DNA from: Pseudomonas sp. B6002
Lineage (GTDB): Bacteria > Pseudomonadota > Gammaproteobacteria > Pseudomonadales > Pseudomonadaceae
Assembly (NCBI RefSeq): GCF_013385985.1
Contig: NZ_JACAOY010000010.1
Location: 62,001 to 126,000 of the forward strand
DNA: 64,000 bases
Reading direction: 5' to 3'
This document shows, piece after piece, positions 53,755 to 64,000 of the stretch; within the stretch, counting starts at the first letter, position 1, and every line of letters starts with the position of its first letter. The position numbers and the translations under genes were made by a program. The notes under the pieces are model-generated. The model saw only the letters and a list, made by a program, of their open reading frames with translations, did not search any database and had not been told where the DNA came from.

Positions 53755-54954
53755 TTACGCCGCGCTGAACAGCTTGTGCGGATCGATCACAAACTTCTTC
53801 GGCACACCCGCATCGAACTCGCCATAACCACGCGGCGCGTCATCCAGGCTGATCACCTGCACACCGACGATTTCGGCAATGTTGATTCGGTCCCACATGA
53901 TCGCCTGCATCAACTGGCGGTTGTACTTCATCACCGGGGTCTGGCCGGTGTGGAAGCTGTGGGATTTAGCCCAGCCCAGGCCAAAGCGAATGCTCAGGCT
54001 ACCCATCTTCGCGGCGGCATCCACAGCACCCGGGTCTTCGGTCACGTACAGGCCGGGGATACCGATCTTGCCTGCCACACGCACCACGCCCATCAGCGAG
54101 TTAAGCACAGTGGCAGGAGCCTCCGCCTTCACGCCTTCGTGACCATGACCACGAGCTTCGAAGCCTACGGCGTCGACCGCGCAATCCACTTCCGGCTCGC
54201 CCAGTAGTGCGGCGATCTGTTCGTGCAGCGGAGTGTCCTTGGACAGGTCGGCAATTTCAAAACCCTGGGCCTTGGCGTGGGCAAGGCGCACCGGGTTGAC
54301 GTCACCGATGATCACCACCGCCGCACCCAGCAGGCGGGCAGAAGCGGCTGCGGCCAGGCCAACCGGGCCGGCACCGGCGATGTAGACGGTGCTGCCCGGG
54401 CCAACGCCGGCCGTCACAGCGCCGTGGTAGCCGGTCGGCAGAATATCGGAGAGGCAGGTCAGGTCGCGGATTTTCTCCATGGCCTTGTCGCGGTCCGGCA
54501 GTTTGAGCAGGTTGAAGTCAGCGTACGGCACCAGCACGTACTCGGCTTGGCCACCGGTCCAGTCGCCCATGTCGACATAGCCGTAGGCGCCACCGGCACG
54601 GGCCGGGTTGACGGTCAGGCACACGCCGGTGTGTTGTTCCTTGCAGGAGCGGCAACGGCCGCAGGCCACGTTGAACGGCACGGACACCAGGTCGCCGATT
54701 TTCAGGTTCTCGACGTCGCTGCCCTTCTCGATCACTTCGCCGGTGATCTCGTGACCGAGCACCAGGCCGGTCTGGGCGGTGGTACGGCCGCGGACCATGT
54801 GTTGGTCGGAGCCGCAGATGTTGGTGGAGACCACGCGCAGGATGACGCCGTGCTCAATCTTCCTGCCACGGGGGTCCTGCATTTTGGGATAGTCGATTTT
54901 CTGTACTTCGACCTTGCCGTTGCCGAGATACACGACACCACGATTACCAGACAT
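53755..54954 (-). CDS. fdhA: Glutathione-independent formaldehyde dehydrogenase FdhA
   Basis: FdhA (399 residues) oxidises formaldehyde to formate with NAD, and belongs to the medium-chain zinc dehydrogenases. Cys47 in NICGSDQH and His68 are catalytic zinc ligands; Cys98, Cys101, Cys104 and Cys112 bind the structural zinc. The nucleotide-binding motif GAGPVGLAAA is at about 194-203. It matches the P. putida enzyme in layout. Here it detoxifies the formaldehyde released by sarcosine oxidation. It lies at the end of the sox-gly cluster, separated from purU by a REPIN. Confidence 0.95.
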   Translation of the reverse strand: MSGNRGVVYLGNGKVEVQKIDYPKMQDPRGRKIEHGVILRVVSTNICGSDQHMVRGRTTAQTGLVLGHEITGEVIEKGSDVENLKIGDLVSVPFNVACGRCRSCKEQHTGVCLTVNPARAGGAYGYVDMGDWTGGQAEYVLVPYADFNLLKLPDRDKAMEKIRDLTCLSDILPTGYHGAVTAGVGPGSTVYIAGAGPVGLAAAASARLLGAAVVIIGDVNPVRLAHAKAQGFEIADLSKDTPLHEQIAALLGEPEVDCAVDAVGFEARGHGHEGVKAEAPATVLNSLMGVVRVAGKIGIPGLYVTEDPGAVDAAAKMGSLSIRFGLGWAKSHSFHTGQTPVMKYNRQLMQAIMWDRINIAEIVGVQVISLDDAPRGYGEFDAGVPKKFVIDPHKLFSAA

Positions 54955-55056
54955 GCTTTCACCTCGCTGTTGTTTTTATGGAACCACGTTGCCCAGGCAG
55001 GCAGCGCGTTTAAGTGCTCGGGTACAGATGCTGTTTCTTGTGTTGTTTATTAGGGC

Positions 55057-55137
55057 CTCATCGCAGGCAAGCCAGCTCCCACATTTGATCGGGTTCACAC
55101 GGTCAAAAATGTGGGAGCGGGCTTGCCCGCGATAGCG
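55057..55137. repeat. REPIN between purU and fdhA
   Basis: The left arm TCATCGCAGGCAAGCCAGCT and the right arm GTGGGAGCGGGCTTGCCCGC are inverted; the right one is a GCGGGC variant. It ends 3 bases before the purU stop. Confidence 0.9.
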
Positions 55138-55139
55138 AT

Positions 55140-55997
55140 CTAAAGAACGACCGTGCGATTGGCGTTCAAGAACACCCGCCGCTCAATGTGATACCCCACC
55201 GCCCGGGCCAACGTCAGCCCTTCGATATCGCGCCCCTTGGCAATCAAGTCCTCGGGGTAGTGGCTGTGGTCCACCACCTCCACGCCCTGGGCAATAATCG
55301 GGCCCTCATCCAGGTCGTTGTTGATGTAATGCGCCGTGGCGCCCACCAGCTTCACACCCTTGTTGTACGCCTGGTGATACGGCTTCGCGCCTTTGAACCC
55401 CGGCAGCAACGAGTGGTGAATATTGATGGCCTTGCCATCGAGCTTGCGGCACAGCTCCGGCGACAGCACTTGCATGTAGCGCGCAAGGATCACCAGCTCG
55501 GCGCCGGTGTCTTCCACCACTTGCCACACCTGACGCTCCTGGGACGGTTTGTCGTTGGGGTCGAGGGGGAAATGGTAGTAGGGAATCTGGTGCCAGTCGG
55601 CCAACGGCTTCAAATCGGGGTGGTTGGACACCACCGCGACCACGTCCATCGACAGTTGGCCGATGCGTTGGCGGTACAGCAGGTCGTTCAGGCAGTGATC
55701 GGCCTTGGAGACCATGATCACCACTTTTGGCCGGTAGTTCGGCGCCGTCAGTTCGAAGATCATGCCGAAGGCTTCACCGCGCGTGGCCAGGCCATCGCGG
55801 AAAGCCTGCTCGTCAAACCCGTCGGGCTGGCGGAATTCCACACGAATGAAGAACCGACCCGAAAGGCGATCATCGAACGAATGGTGCTCGGTGACGTAGC
55901 AGCCCTGCTCGAACAGGTAGCGGGTGACCGCATCCACCGTGCCGAGCACGCTGGGGCAGTCGGCGGTCAAAATCCATGTGTCGGGTGCGCGGCTCAT
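55140..55997 (-). CDS. purU: Formyltetrahydrofolate deformylase PurU
   Basis: PurU (285 residues) hydrolyses 10-formyl-THF to formate and THF. It has an N-terminal ACT domain (about 5-80) and the formyltransferase-type catalytic domain (about 90-283), with His in NIHHSLLPGFKGA and Asp in NNDLDEGPII. GAGGAG is 9 bases before the ATG at 55997; the upstream in-frame start at 56033 is less likely. It sits between soxG and fdhA, consistent with balancing folate-bound one-carbon units from sarcosine. Confidence 0.94.
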   Translation of the reverse strand: MSRAPDTWILTADCPSVLGTVDAVTRYLFEQGCYVTEHHSFDDRLSGRFFIRVEFRQPDGFDEQAFRDGLATRGEAFGMIFELTAPNYRPKVVIMVSKADHCLNDLLYRQRIGQLSMDVVAVVSNHPDLKPLADWHQIPYYHFPLDPNDKPSQERQVWQVVEDTGAELVILARYMQVLSPELCRKLDGKAINIHHSLLPGFKGAKPYHQAYNKGVKLVGATAHYINNDLDEGPIIAQGVEVVDHSHYPEDLIAKGRDIEGLTLARAVGYHIERRVFLNANRTVVL

Positions 55998-56036
55998 TGC
56001 AAAACACTCCTCAACCATCTGCATGCAACGCAACCT

Positions 56037-56102
56037 TGTAGGAGCCGGCTTGCCGGCGATGGCGTTCTCAAGACCGCTATCGCCGGCAAGCCAGCTCCCA
56101 CA
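56037..56102. repeat. REPIN between soxG and purU
   Basis: Inverted GTAGGAGCCGGCTTGCCGGC and GCCGGCAAGCCAGCTCCCAC cores flank a short spacer. Confidence 0.9.
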
Positions 56103-56121
56103 ATGTCAGCGTTGCGTCATA

Positions 56122-56754
56122 TCAGGCTTCTACGCTCAGGCCGAACTCGGCCGACGCATCCTGCAGCCACAACCACCAGTAGTCCGAGAAGCTGCGACGG
56201 ATCAGCAGTTCCCACGTGTCTTCGGCCGTGTGGCGGATCACCAGTTGCGACTTGGCGAACACCGTGCCCACCGCCTTGCCCACCGGGAAGTTGTTGGGGT
56301 GCACGTCGTAGCTGGTGGACTTCATCAGCACATCGCGTACGTTCGGGCCGCGCAGTTCTAGGATCTGCTGGCCGCCGCTGACGTTGACGACCTGGATATG
56401 CAAATCACCCAGGGCGGCACGCAGGTTTTGCTCGGCGGCAAATTCTTCCCCACTTGGCACGACCAGTAGCCACTCATCCGGGCCGAGCCATTGCAGGCTG
56501 GTTTCACCCTTGACGATGACTTGCAGGGCGCCGGGCAATTCGATGCCCAGGGCCTTGTGTACGCCGGCCGCGAAGGCGGCGTCATGGCCGTCGCCACGAA
56601 TCGTCAGGTGGCCCAAAAGTTTCTTTTCACGCACGGTCACGCCGGCGTTCTTGCGGCCCTTGCCGACCAGGCTGGCGAGGTCGGCATGGTGCAGCGACGA
56701 CTCGGCCTTGGCACCGGAAGTGGGGCGTTGTTGGTAAACATTGGCTGCTGTCAT
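56122..56754 (-). CDS. soxG: Sarcosine oxidase gamma subunit SoxG
   Basis: SoxG (210 residues) is the gamma subunit of heterotetrameric sarcosine oxidase and has a GCV_T-like fold, with the tail segment FSDYWWLWLQDA. It is needed for complex assembly rather than for flavin binding. It is separated from soxA by a REPIN gap of 124 bases, so it may be expressed partly apart from soxA. Confidence 0.93.
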   Translation of the reverse strand: MTAANVYQQRPTSGAKAESSLHHADLASLVGKGRKNAGVTVREKKLLGHLTIRGDGHDAAFAAGVHKALGIELPGALQVIVKGETSLQWLGPDEWLLVVPSGEEFAAEQNLRAALGDLHIQVVNVSGGQQILELRGPNVRDVLMKSTSYDVHPNNFPVGKAVGTVFAKSQLVIRHTAEDTWELLIRRSFSDYWWLWLQDASAEFGLSVEA

Positions 56755-56793
56755 GGAGCACCTGTTCTGAATGCTGTGCTGTCTGTTCGGGCC

Positions 56794-56863
56794 TCATCGC
56801 GGGCAAGCCCGGCTCCCACAGGGGAATGCATTCCAAATGTGGGAGCTGGCTTGCCTGCGATGC
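56794..56863. repeat. REPIN between soxA and soxG
   Basis: The left arm TCATCGCGGGCAAGCCCGGC and the right arm TGTGGGAGCTGGCTTGCCTG are inverted around a spacer of about 17 bases; the two arms are of different variants. Confidence 0.9.
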
Positions 56864-56878
56864 AGGCGACTCGGTCTG

Positions 56879-59800
56879 TCAGATGTTCTGGCGATCGCCT
56901 TTCGGGTCGAAGAACACCGAGGAAACAATCTCCGCCTCGATCACGCTGCCATCCGCTTGCGGTGAGAACACCCGCTCGCCCATGCGCTTCAAGCCGCCCT
57001 TCACCACCGCCATCGCGAACGAATAGCCGAGGGAGTTATGGGCATAGCTTGAGGTGACGTGGCCGACCATCTTCATCGGGATCGTCTGCTTCGGATCGAA
57101 CACCAGCTGGGCGCCTTCCGGCAGCCACACTTTTGGATCGACCGGCTTCAAGCCCACCAGTTGCTTGCGCTCTTCGCGCACGCAGTCTTCACGGTTCATG
57201 CCGCGCCAGCCGATCCACGAGAACGGCTTGGTACGGCCGACGCACCAGCCCATGTTCAGGTCGTCCGGGGTCATCGAGCCGTCGGTGTCCTGGCCGACGA
57301 TGATGAAGCCCTTCTCGGCCCGCAGTACGTGCATGGTTTCGGTGCCGTACGGGGTCAGGTTGTATTTCTTGCCTGCCTCGACGATTTTTTCCAGCACGCC
57401 CATGGCGTAGTCGGCCTGCACGTTGACTTCGTACGACAGCTCACCGGTAAACGAGATCCGGAACACGCGCGCCGGTACGCCGCCGACCAGACCTTCCTTC
57501 CAGGTCATGAACGGGAAGCCGTCCTTGTCCAGGTCGATGTCGGTCACTTCGCTCAACAGCTTGCGGCTGTTGGGCCCGGACAGGGTCATGGTCGCCCAGT
57601 GGTCGGTGACCGAGGTGAAGTACACCTTCAGGTCTGGCCATTCGGTCTGCTGGTAGATTTCCAGCCACTGCAACACGCGAGCCGCGCCGCCGGTGGTAGT
57701 GGTCATCAGGAAGTGGTTGTCGGCGATGCAAGCGGTCACGCCGTCATCGAAGACCATGCCGTCTTCCTTGCACATCAGGCCGTAGCGCGCCTTGCCCACG
57801 TCGAGCTTGGTCCAGGCGTTGGAGTAGATGCGGTTGAGGAACTCACGCGCATCCGGGCCCTGGATGTCGATCTTGCCGAGGGTGGACGCATCCAGCAGGC
57901 CGACGCTGTCGCGCACGGCCAGGCATTCGCGTTTCACCGCAGCGTGCAGGTCTTCACCGTTGCGCGGGAAATACCAAGGGCGTTTCCACTGGCCAACGTC
58001 TTCAAACTCGGCGCCGTTCTTCACGTGCCAGGCTTGCAGCGCGGTGTAGCGCACTGGCTCGAAGATGTGCCCACAGTGACGGCCCGCGACCGCACCGAAA
58101 GTCACCGGCGTGTAGTTCGGCCGGAACATGGTGGTGCCCATCTGCGGGATAGTCACGTTCAGCGAACGGGCGGCAATGGCCAGGCCGTTGACGTTGCCCA
58201 GCTTGCCCTGGTCGGTGCCGAAGCCCAGCGCGGTGTAGCGTTTGACGTGCTCGACCGACTCGAAACCTTCGCGGGTCGCCAGTTCGATGGCGGCGGCGGT
58301 CACGTCGTTTTGCAGGTCGACAAATTGCTTCGGCGCCCGTGCAGTCGGTTTGTCATGCGGTACCTGGTAGACAGCCAGTGTCGGCTCTTCCAAGCGGCTC
58401 AAAGCTTTTGGCAGAGTGCCTTCCACTGGTGCAAACCCGGCTTCGCTGGCCGCGCGCACGCCACCTTCAAAGCCGTCCGCCAGGGAATCACCGAGGCCGT
58501 AGACGCCGTTGATGCCCCCCACGCACACGCGTTTCTGCGGGGCTTCGCCCGGTACGAAACCGAGGATGTCTTCACGCCAGGTCGGCTTGCCACCCAGGTG
58601 CGAAGCCAAGTGAACCACCGGGCTGTAACCGCCGGAGCTGGCGACCAGGTCGCACTCCAGCCACTCGCCAGGGCTGGTGACTTTGTGGGCTTTCACATCA
58701 ATCGCGGCCACGCGGGCAGCGGTGACGTGTTTGCTGCCACGGGCCTCGATCACGGCGCTGCCGGTGAGGATACGAATGCCTTTGGCACGCGCCTCTTCCA
58801 CCAAGGCGCCGCGTGGGTTGTGGCGCACATCGGCCACCGCCACCACTTGCAGGCCCGCGTCGAGCCAGTCCAGCGCAACACGGTAGGCATGGTCGTTGTT
58901 GGTCGACAACACCAGCTTCTTGCCCGGTGCCACGCCGTAGCGGCGCACGTAGGTCGAAACGGCACCGGCCAGCATGTTGCCCGGCACGTCGTTGTTGCCG
59001 TACACCAGCGGACGCTCGCACGCGCCGGTGGCCAGCACCACACGCTTGGCGCGTACACGGTGAATACGCTGGCGCACCACACCAATCGGCGCACGGTCAC
59101 CGAGGTGATCGGTGAGGCGTTCGTGAATGGTCAGGAAGTTATGGTCGTGGTAGCCGTTGACGGTGGCGCGAGGCAGCAGCACCACGTCCGGCAGGGCTTT
59201 CAATTCAGCAATGACGCTGGCGACCCATTCGGCGGCCGGCTTGCCGTCGAGGCTTTCGCGGGAATCGAGCAACGAGCCGCCGAACTCTTCCTGCTCATCG
59301 GCGAGGATCACACGGGCACCGCTGCGCGCCGCTGCCAGTGCAGCAGCCAGGCCTGCAGGGCCTGCGCCGACGACCAGCACGTCGCAGTGACGGTTCATGT
59401 TGTCGTAGGTGTCCGGATCGTTCTCGGTCGGCGAACGGCCAAGGCCAGCTGCCTTGCGGATGTACTTCTCGTACGTCATCCAGAACGATTGCGGGTACAT
59501 GAAGGTTTTGTAGTAGAAACCCGGCGGCATCAGCTTGCCGCCGACCTTGCCGAGAATGCCCATCACGTCATTGTTGACGTTCGGCCAGCCGTTGGTGCTG
59601 GTCGCGACCAAACCTTGGTACAGCGCCTGTTGCGTGGCGCGCACGTTAGGGATCTGGGTGGCTTCGGTGGCGCCGATCTGCAGCACCGCGTTCGGCTCTT
59701 CGGCGCCGGCCGCAAAGATGCCGCGAGGGCGCGAGTACTTGAAGCTGCGGCCGATGATGTCGACGCCATTGGCCAGCAGGGCTGCGGCCAGGGTGTCGCC

Positions 59801-59896
59801 TTCAAAGCCTTTGTAGGTCTGGCCGTTGAAGCTGAAGGTCAGGACTTTATTACGGTCGATCCGGCCACCGTTGGACAGGCGATTGGTCTGGCTCAT
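56879..59896 (-). CDS. soxA: Sarcosine oxidase alpha subunit SoxA
   Basis: SoxA (1005 residues) is the large subunit. An N-terminal ferredoxin-like segment (about 15-105) precedes a nucleotide-binding domain with VVGAGPAGLAAALAAARSG (about 175-193), and the C-terminal third (about 610-1000) is a GCV_T-type folate-binding domain. It receives the one-carbon unit as methylene-THF. The start overlaps the soxD stop by ATGA. The full length is normal for the family. Confidence 0.96.
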   Translation of the reverse strand: MSQTNRLSNGGRIDRNKVLTFSFNGQTYKGFEGDTLAAALLANGVDIIGRSFKYSRPRGIFAAGAEEPNAVLQIGATEATQIPNVRATQQALYQGLVATSTNGWPNVNNDVMGILGKVGGKLMPPGFYYKTFMYPQSFWMTYEKYIRKAAGLGRSPTENDPDTYDNMNRHCDVLVVGAGPAGLAAALAAARSGARVILADEQEEFGGSLLDSRESLDGKPAAEWVASVIAELKALPDVVLLPRATVNGYHDHNFLTIHERLTDHLGDRAPIGVVRQRIHRVRAKRVVLATGACERPLVYGNNDVPGNMLAGAVSTYVRRYGVAPGKKLVLSTNNDHAYRVALDWLDAGLQVVAVADVRHNPRGALVEEARAKGIRILTGSAVIEARGSKHVTAARVAAIDVKAHKVTSPGEWLECDLVASSGGYSPVVHLASHLGGKPTWREDILGFVPGEAPQKRVCVGGINGVYGLGDSLADGFEGGVRAASEAGFAPVEGTLPKALSRLEEPTLAVYQVPHDKPTARAPKQFVDLQNDVTAAAIELATREGFESVEHVKRYTALGFGTDQGKLGNVNGLAIAARSLNVTIPQMGTTMFRPNYTPVTFGAVAGRHCGHIFEPVRYTALQAWHVKNGAEFEDVGQWKRPWYFPRNGEDLHAAVKRECLAVRDSVGLLDASTLGKIDIQGPDAREFLNRIYSNAWTKLDVGKARYGLMCKEDGMVFDDGVTACIADNHFLMTTTTGGAARVLQWLEIYQQTEWPDLKVYFTSVTDHWATMTLSGPNSRKLLSEVTDIDLDKDGFPFMTWKEGLVGGVPARVFRISFTGELSYEVNVQADYAMGVLEKIVEAGKKYNLTPYGTETMHVLRAEKGFIIVGQDTDGSMTPDDLNMGWCVGRTKPFSWIGWRGMNREDCVREERKQLVGLKPVDPKVWLPEGAQLVFDPKQTIPMKMVGHVTSSYAHNSLGYSFAMAVVKGGLKRMGERVFSPQADGSVIEAEIVSSVFFDPKGDRQNI

Positions 59897-60195
59897 ACCT
59901 TCTCTCCAGAGGCCTTGGCGGTGAATTGTGGCTTCTCACCGATCTTGTAGGTTTCAAGAATTTCGTAGGTCAGGGTGTCACGCGTGGCGTTGAAGTACTG
60001 GCGGCAACCGGCAGCGTGAATCCACAGCTCGTGGTGCAGGCCACGGGGGTTATCGCGAAAGAACATGTAGTCGCCCCACTCTTCATCGGTGCAGGCATTC
60101 GGGTCCAGCGGGCGCGGGATGTGCGCTTGGCCGGAGGCGTGGAATTCCTCTTCGGAGCGCAGTTCGCCACAGTGAGGACAGAAGATATGCAACAT
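59893..60195 (-). CDS. soxD: Sarcosine oxidase delta subunit SoxD
   Basis: SoxD (100 residues) is a small zinc-binding subunit. Its N-terminus has the CPHCGE zinc motif, and a Cys in AAGCRQYF is the likely further ligand. It sits between soxB (15 bases away) and soxA (ATGA overlap), the usual B-D-A-G order. Confidence 0.95.
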   Translation of the reverse strand: MLHIFCPHCGELRSEEEFHASGQAHIPRPLDPNACTDEEWGDYMFFRDNPRGLHHELWIHAAGCRQYFNATRDTLTYEILETYKIGEKPQFTAKASGEKV

Positions 60196-60210
60196 AGGGA
60201 ATTTCTCCTG

Positions 60211-61461
60211 TTAGTGGGCGACGGCCGCAGCGCCGTGTTCGTCGATCAACGCACCGTTGTGGAAACGGTCGATGGAGAAAGGTGCCGCCAACGGGTGCAT
60301 CTCACCCTTGGCCAGGCTGGCGGCAAACACGTTGCCTGAGCCTGGGGTGGCCTTGAAGCCACCAGTACCCCAACCGCAGTTGAAGAACATGTTCGGTACC
60401 GGGGTCTTGGAGATGATCGGGCACGCATCCGGCGTGGTGTCGACGATGCCGCCCCACTGACGGTTCATGCGCACGCGCGACAGCACCGGGAACATCTCGA
60501 CGATGGCCTGGATGGTGTGTTCGATCACCGGGTACGAGCCACGCTGGCCGTAGCCGTTGTAGCCGTCGATACCGGCGCCGATCACCAGGTCGCCCTTGTC
60601 GGATTGGCTGATGTAACCGTGTACGGCGTTGGACATGATCACGCTGTCGATAATCGGCTTGATCGGCTCCGACACCAACGCTTGCAGCGGGTGGGACTCA
60701 ATCGGCAGGCGGAAGCCCGCGAGCGAGGCCATGTGCCCAGAGTTACCGGCGGTGACCACACCGACGCGCTTGGCGCCGATAAAGCCCTTGTTGGTTTCCA
60801 CGCCGATGCACACGCCGTTTTCCTTGCGGAAACCGATCACTTCGGTCTGCTGGATCAGGTCCACGCCCAGTGCGTCAGCCGCACGGGCAAAGCCCCAGGC
60901 CACGGCATCGTGACGGGCCACGCCGCCACGACGTTGCACGGTGGCGCCCAGCACGGGGTAGCGGGTGCTCTTGGAGCAGTCGAGGTACGGGATCTCGTCG
61001 GCCACTTGCTTGGCATTGAGCAGTTCGCCGTCCACGCCGTTGAGGCGGTTGGCACTCACGCGGCGCTCGGAATCACGGATGTCTTGCAGGGTGTGGCACA
61101 GGTTGTACACACCACGCTGGGAGAACATCACGTTGTAGTTCAGGTCCTGGGACAGGCCTTCCCACAGTTTCATCGCGTGTTCGTACAGGTGCGCCGACTC
61201 GTCCCACAGGTAGTTGGAACGCACGATGGTGGTGTTGCGCGCGGTGTTACCGCCGCCCAGCCAGCCTTTCTCGACCACGGCCACGTTGGTGATGCCGTGC
61301 TCTTTAGCCAGGTAATAGGCGGTCGCCAGACCATGCCCGCCGCCGCCGACGATGACCACGTCGTAGACCTTCTTGGGGGTCGGCGTGCGCCACATCTTCT
61401 GCCAGTTTTCGTGGTGGCTGAGTGAGTGCTTGAAGAGGCCGAAGCCCGAGTAGCGTTGCAT
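60211..61461 (-). CDS. soxB: Sarcosine oxidase beta subunit SoxB
   Basis: SoxB (416 residues) is the FAD/FMN subunit that oxidises sarcosine to glycine. The FAD motif [22 protein letters not shown] near residues 34-55 follows an N-terminus [14 protein letters not shown] chose the ATG at 61461, with GGAG 8 bases upstream; the ATG at 61467 is only 2 bases from it, and the frame is open further upstream but unrelated. It is the first sox gene after glyA, with 22 bases between. Confidence 0.96.
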   Translation of the reverse strand: MQRYSGFGLFKHSLSHHENWQKMWRTPTPKKVYDVVIVGGGGHGLATAYYLAKEHGITNVAVVEKGWLGGGNTARNTTIVRSNYLWDESAHLYEHAMKLWEGLSQDLNYNVMFSQRGVYNLCHTLQDIRDSERRVSANRLNGVDGELLNAKQVADEIPYLDCSKSTRYPVLGATVQRRGGVARHDAVAWGFARAADALGVDLIQQTEVIGFRKENGVCIGVETNKGFIGAKRVGVVTAGNSGHMASLAGFRLPIESHPLQALVSEPIKPIIDSVIMSNAVHGYISQSDKGDLVIGAGIDGYNGYGQRGSYPVIEHTIQAIVEMFPVLSRVRMNRQWGGIVDTTPDACPIISKTPVPNMFFNCGWGTGGFKATPGSGNVFAASLAKGEMHPLAAPFSIDRFHNGALIDEHGAAAVAH

Positions 61462-61483
61462 AGTCATTACTCCAAAACCGCGC

Positions 61484-62737
<1,254 letters not shown>

Positions 62738-62825
62738 CGCGTCTCTCCCAGCCTTTCGTATTGTTGAGGCCCTCGCAGGGCCCTTTGATGCGATGGTAGG
62801 GCTGGTGCAGACAGGTCAAATGCCT

Positions 62826-62848
62826 ACGCACGCCACGCAAAGGTGCGT
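62826..62848. promoter_or_regulatory. Inverted repeat upstream of glyA
   Basis: ACGCAC-(11 nt)-GTGCGT is a perfect 6-bp inverted repeat in the glyA leader region. In P. aeruginosa this operon is activated by the AraC-type regulators GbdR and SouR; whether this is their site I cannot say. Confidence 0.35.
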
Positions 62849-62911
62849 TTACGACATTCATTGAGCGGCGCAGAACAAATGTGAGAATGGGCCTGTATGG
62901 GCGCTGGCTTT

Positions 62912-62999
62912 TGTGGGAGCTGGCTTGCCTGCGATGGCATCACCACCGTTTAGCTGAGAGACCGAGGTGTCTGCATCGCAGGCAAGCCAGCTCCCACAC
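62912..62999. repeat. REPIN between glyA and traX
   Basis: Inverted TGTGGGAGCTGGCTTGCCTG and CAGGCAAGCCAGCTCCCACA flank about 40 bases, in the gap upstream of glyA. Confidence 0.92.
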
Positions 63000-63018
63000 A
63001 AGCCCGCCCCACAGGGGG

Positions 63019-63747
63019 TTAGGCGATGATCTGGCGGACGAGTAACAGCAGCAGGAAATGCAGGGGATAGAGGACATAAGCCCAACGCCGCATGGCCGGT
63101 GGCGAGACGTTTTTGGCACGTCGCAACAGAAACAGACCAGCCAATGGCGCAATCAGACATGCCGCCAACCCCATCAATGCGACCGGCGTGCCGCTCTCGA
63201 GCAAAATCTGCCATTGATTGGCGGCCACGCAAACCACCCCCGGCAGCAGGTTGAAATACCAGGCACGACGAAACACCAACAGCATCGCCAACGGCAACAA
63301 CACACCGAAAAAACCGAACATCAACTGCGCGGAAAACACAGCGGCAATCATGACGGCAATCAGCGCCAATCCTCGATCAAAAAGCGTCTTCTGCTGCCAT
63401 CCTCGGGCAACCAGCAGGCCCAGCGCCAAGGTCGGCAATACGTTCAACGTATCGGCATCGTCGATAAACAGGCGGTATGGCACTTCACTGATCGCGCTGA
63501 ACAGCAACAGCCACCCCAGGTAGCGCCATTGACCGGTCACGGGTGCATTTCGTGCGCGGTGCAGATTCGCTGCAATCGCCAGGCAAAACCACGGAAACGC
63601 CAGGCGCCCCGGCACGTACAGGCCATCCAGGCTCAAGCCGACATACCGCAGGTGGTCCAGCACCATGCACAGCAGGGCCAGCCACTTGAGCAAATCCAAA
63701 GCGCCATCACGGACGCGTCCGACAGGAATCGTTTCAGTACCGTGCAT
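63019..63747 (-). CDS. TraX-family membrane protein
   Basis: The protein (242 residues) has about eight membrane helices and the TraX-family start GALDLLKWLALLCMVLDHLRY. TraX acetylates F-pilin on the F plasmid; chromosomal TraX proteins in Pseudomonas have no established role. I prefer the ATG at 63747 with GGGGA 3 bases ahead; the ATG at 63768 is also possible. No conjugation genes are near, so pilin acetylation here is unlikely. It is divergent from the threonine aldolase gene. Confidence 0.82.
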   Translation of the reverse strand: MHGTETIPVGRVRDGALDLLKWLALLCMVLDHLRYVGLSLDGLYVPGRLAFPWFCLAIAANLHRARNAPVTGQWRYLGWLLLFSAISEVPYRLFIDDADTLNVLPTLALGLLVARGWQQKTLFDRGLALIAVMIAAVFSAQLMFGFFGVLLPLAMLLVFRRAWYFNLLPGVVCVAANQWQILLESGTPVALMGLAACLIAPLAGLFLLRRAKNVSPPAMRRWAYVLYPLHFLLLLLVRQIIA

Positions 63748-63837
63748 AATTCCCCAGTTACTTTGCATTTACAGAGCGTGCGCACCCGCGACAATCTTGG
63801 TTACAGTGCGCACCAACATCGACCACAGGAATGGGCC

Positions 63838-64000
63838 ATGACCGACAAGAGCCAACAATTTGCCAGCGACAACTATTCCGGCATCTGCCCGGAAGCCTGG
63901 GCCGCCATGGAACAAGCCAACCAGGGCCATCAGCGTGCCTATGGCGACGATGAATGGACCCACCGCGCCGCCGACGGTTTCCGCAACCTGTTTGAAACCG
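63838..64000 (+). CDS. Threonine aldolase, N-terminal part
   Basis: The reading frame begins MTDKSQQFASDNYSGICPEA and stays open to the right edge (54 residues). This N-terminus fits low-specificity L-threonine aldolase (LtaE/LtaA), a PLP enzyme that splits threonine into glycine and acetaldehyde. In P. aeruginosa a threonine aldolase gene lies in this position beside glyA1. AGGA is about 7 bases before the ATG. The catalytic lysine is outside the window, so the call rests on the N-terminus and context. Confidence 0.8.
   Translation, partial: MTDKSQQFASDNYSGICPEAWAAMEQANQGHQRAYGDDEWTHRAADGFRNLFET

Noticed and set aside
57059-59950. A long open frame on the plus strand opposite soxA (about 960 codons)
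   Set aside because: It is the antisense shadow of a well-supported gene in high-GC DNA, with no recognisable family or ribosome site. The same holds for long antisense frames opposite the fadE genes and glcB.
63019-63747. TraX as evidence of a conjugative element
   Set aside because: No other transfer, relaxase or integrase gene is near, and the gene sits in the conserved glyA-threonine aldolase context.

Overview
The window is a chromosomal segment of a Pseudomonas of the fluorescens group. The evidence is the gene content (pqq operon, bioBFHCD, creBCD, the soxBDAG-glyA-purU-fdhA one-carbon cluster, FecI/FecR/TonB-receptor set), the high GC, and about fifteen REP/REPIN elements of the fluorescens type (cores like GGAGCTGGCTTGCCTGCGAT, mostly as inverted pairs) in the gaps between genes. 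There are no rRNA or tRNA genes, IS elements, CRISPR arrays or prophage genes that I can recognise.

Layout. 1-3456: end of a probable pqqF, then pqqA-B-C-D-E for the redox cofactor PQQ, with a hairpin terminator/attenuator between pqqA and pqqB. 3462-6175: a Pmp3/YqaE membrane peptide and a class-III aminotransferase divergent from a LysR regulator. 6403-16122: three paralogous long acyl-CoA dehydrogenases (fadE/DmdC type) on the minus strand, interrupted by a diguanylate cyclase and by an unusual lipoprotein + astacin-like metalloprotease pair. 16442-21429: a small protein resembling flagellar rod ends, then bioD-C-H-F-B. 21522-28001: comF, modE, phoX, srkA, rarD and a gcvR-like ACT protein. 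28461-34129: malate synthase G, an orphan receiver protein, a cNMP/CBS/nucleotidyltransferase protein with a DnaQ-type exonuclease. 34230-39693: Fur-type site, FecI sigma, FecR, hydroxamate-type TonB receptor, PepSY membrane protein and a 60-residue membrane protein. 39828-50545: GST, creD, then a six-gene insertion, then creC, creB and an aspartic/zinc-protease-like protein. 50720-53626: acyltransferase, DUF2780 protein, ECF sigma and anti-sigma. 53755-64000: fdhA, purU, soxG, soxA, soxD, soxB, glyA, a TraX-family protein and the start of a threonine aldolase gene.

How the genes work together. The last block forms a demethylation route: sarcosine oxidase (SoxBDAG) releases glycine and one-carbon units; GlyA, PurU and FdhA handle serine/glycine, formyl-THF and formaldehyde. 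The fadE genes (one with a PsrA-like operator) serve beta-oxidation, and malate synthase G (with an RccR-like operator) serves the glyoxylate shunt. The bio genes have a BirA-type operator that overlaps both the bioB -35 box and the first codons of comF.

The most unusual region is 42119-47922. A tightly overlapping minus-strand operon (KamA-family radical SAM/PLP enzyme, HisC-like aminotransferase, AzlC, AzlD, D-2-hydroxyacid dehydrogenase) with a divergent MocR regulator sits between creC and creD, which are normally adjacent. The KamA-like protein keeps the Fe-S cysteines and PLP lysine but lacks the residues that bind lysine in lysine 2,3-aminomutase. I infer a small, regulated pathway that makes or modifies an uncommon amino acid and exports it. 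The second candidate novelty is the lipoprotein/metalloprotease pair at 11747-14088.
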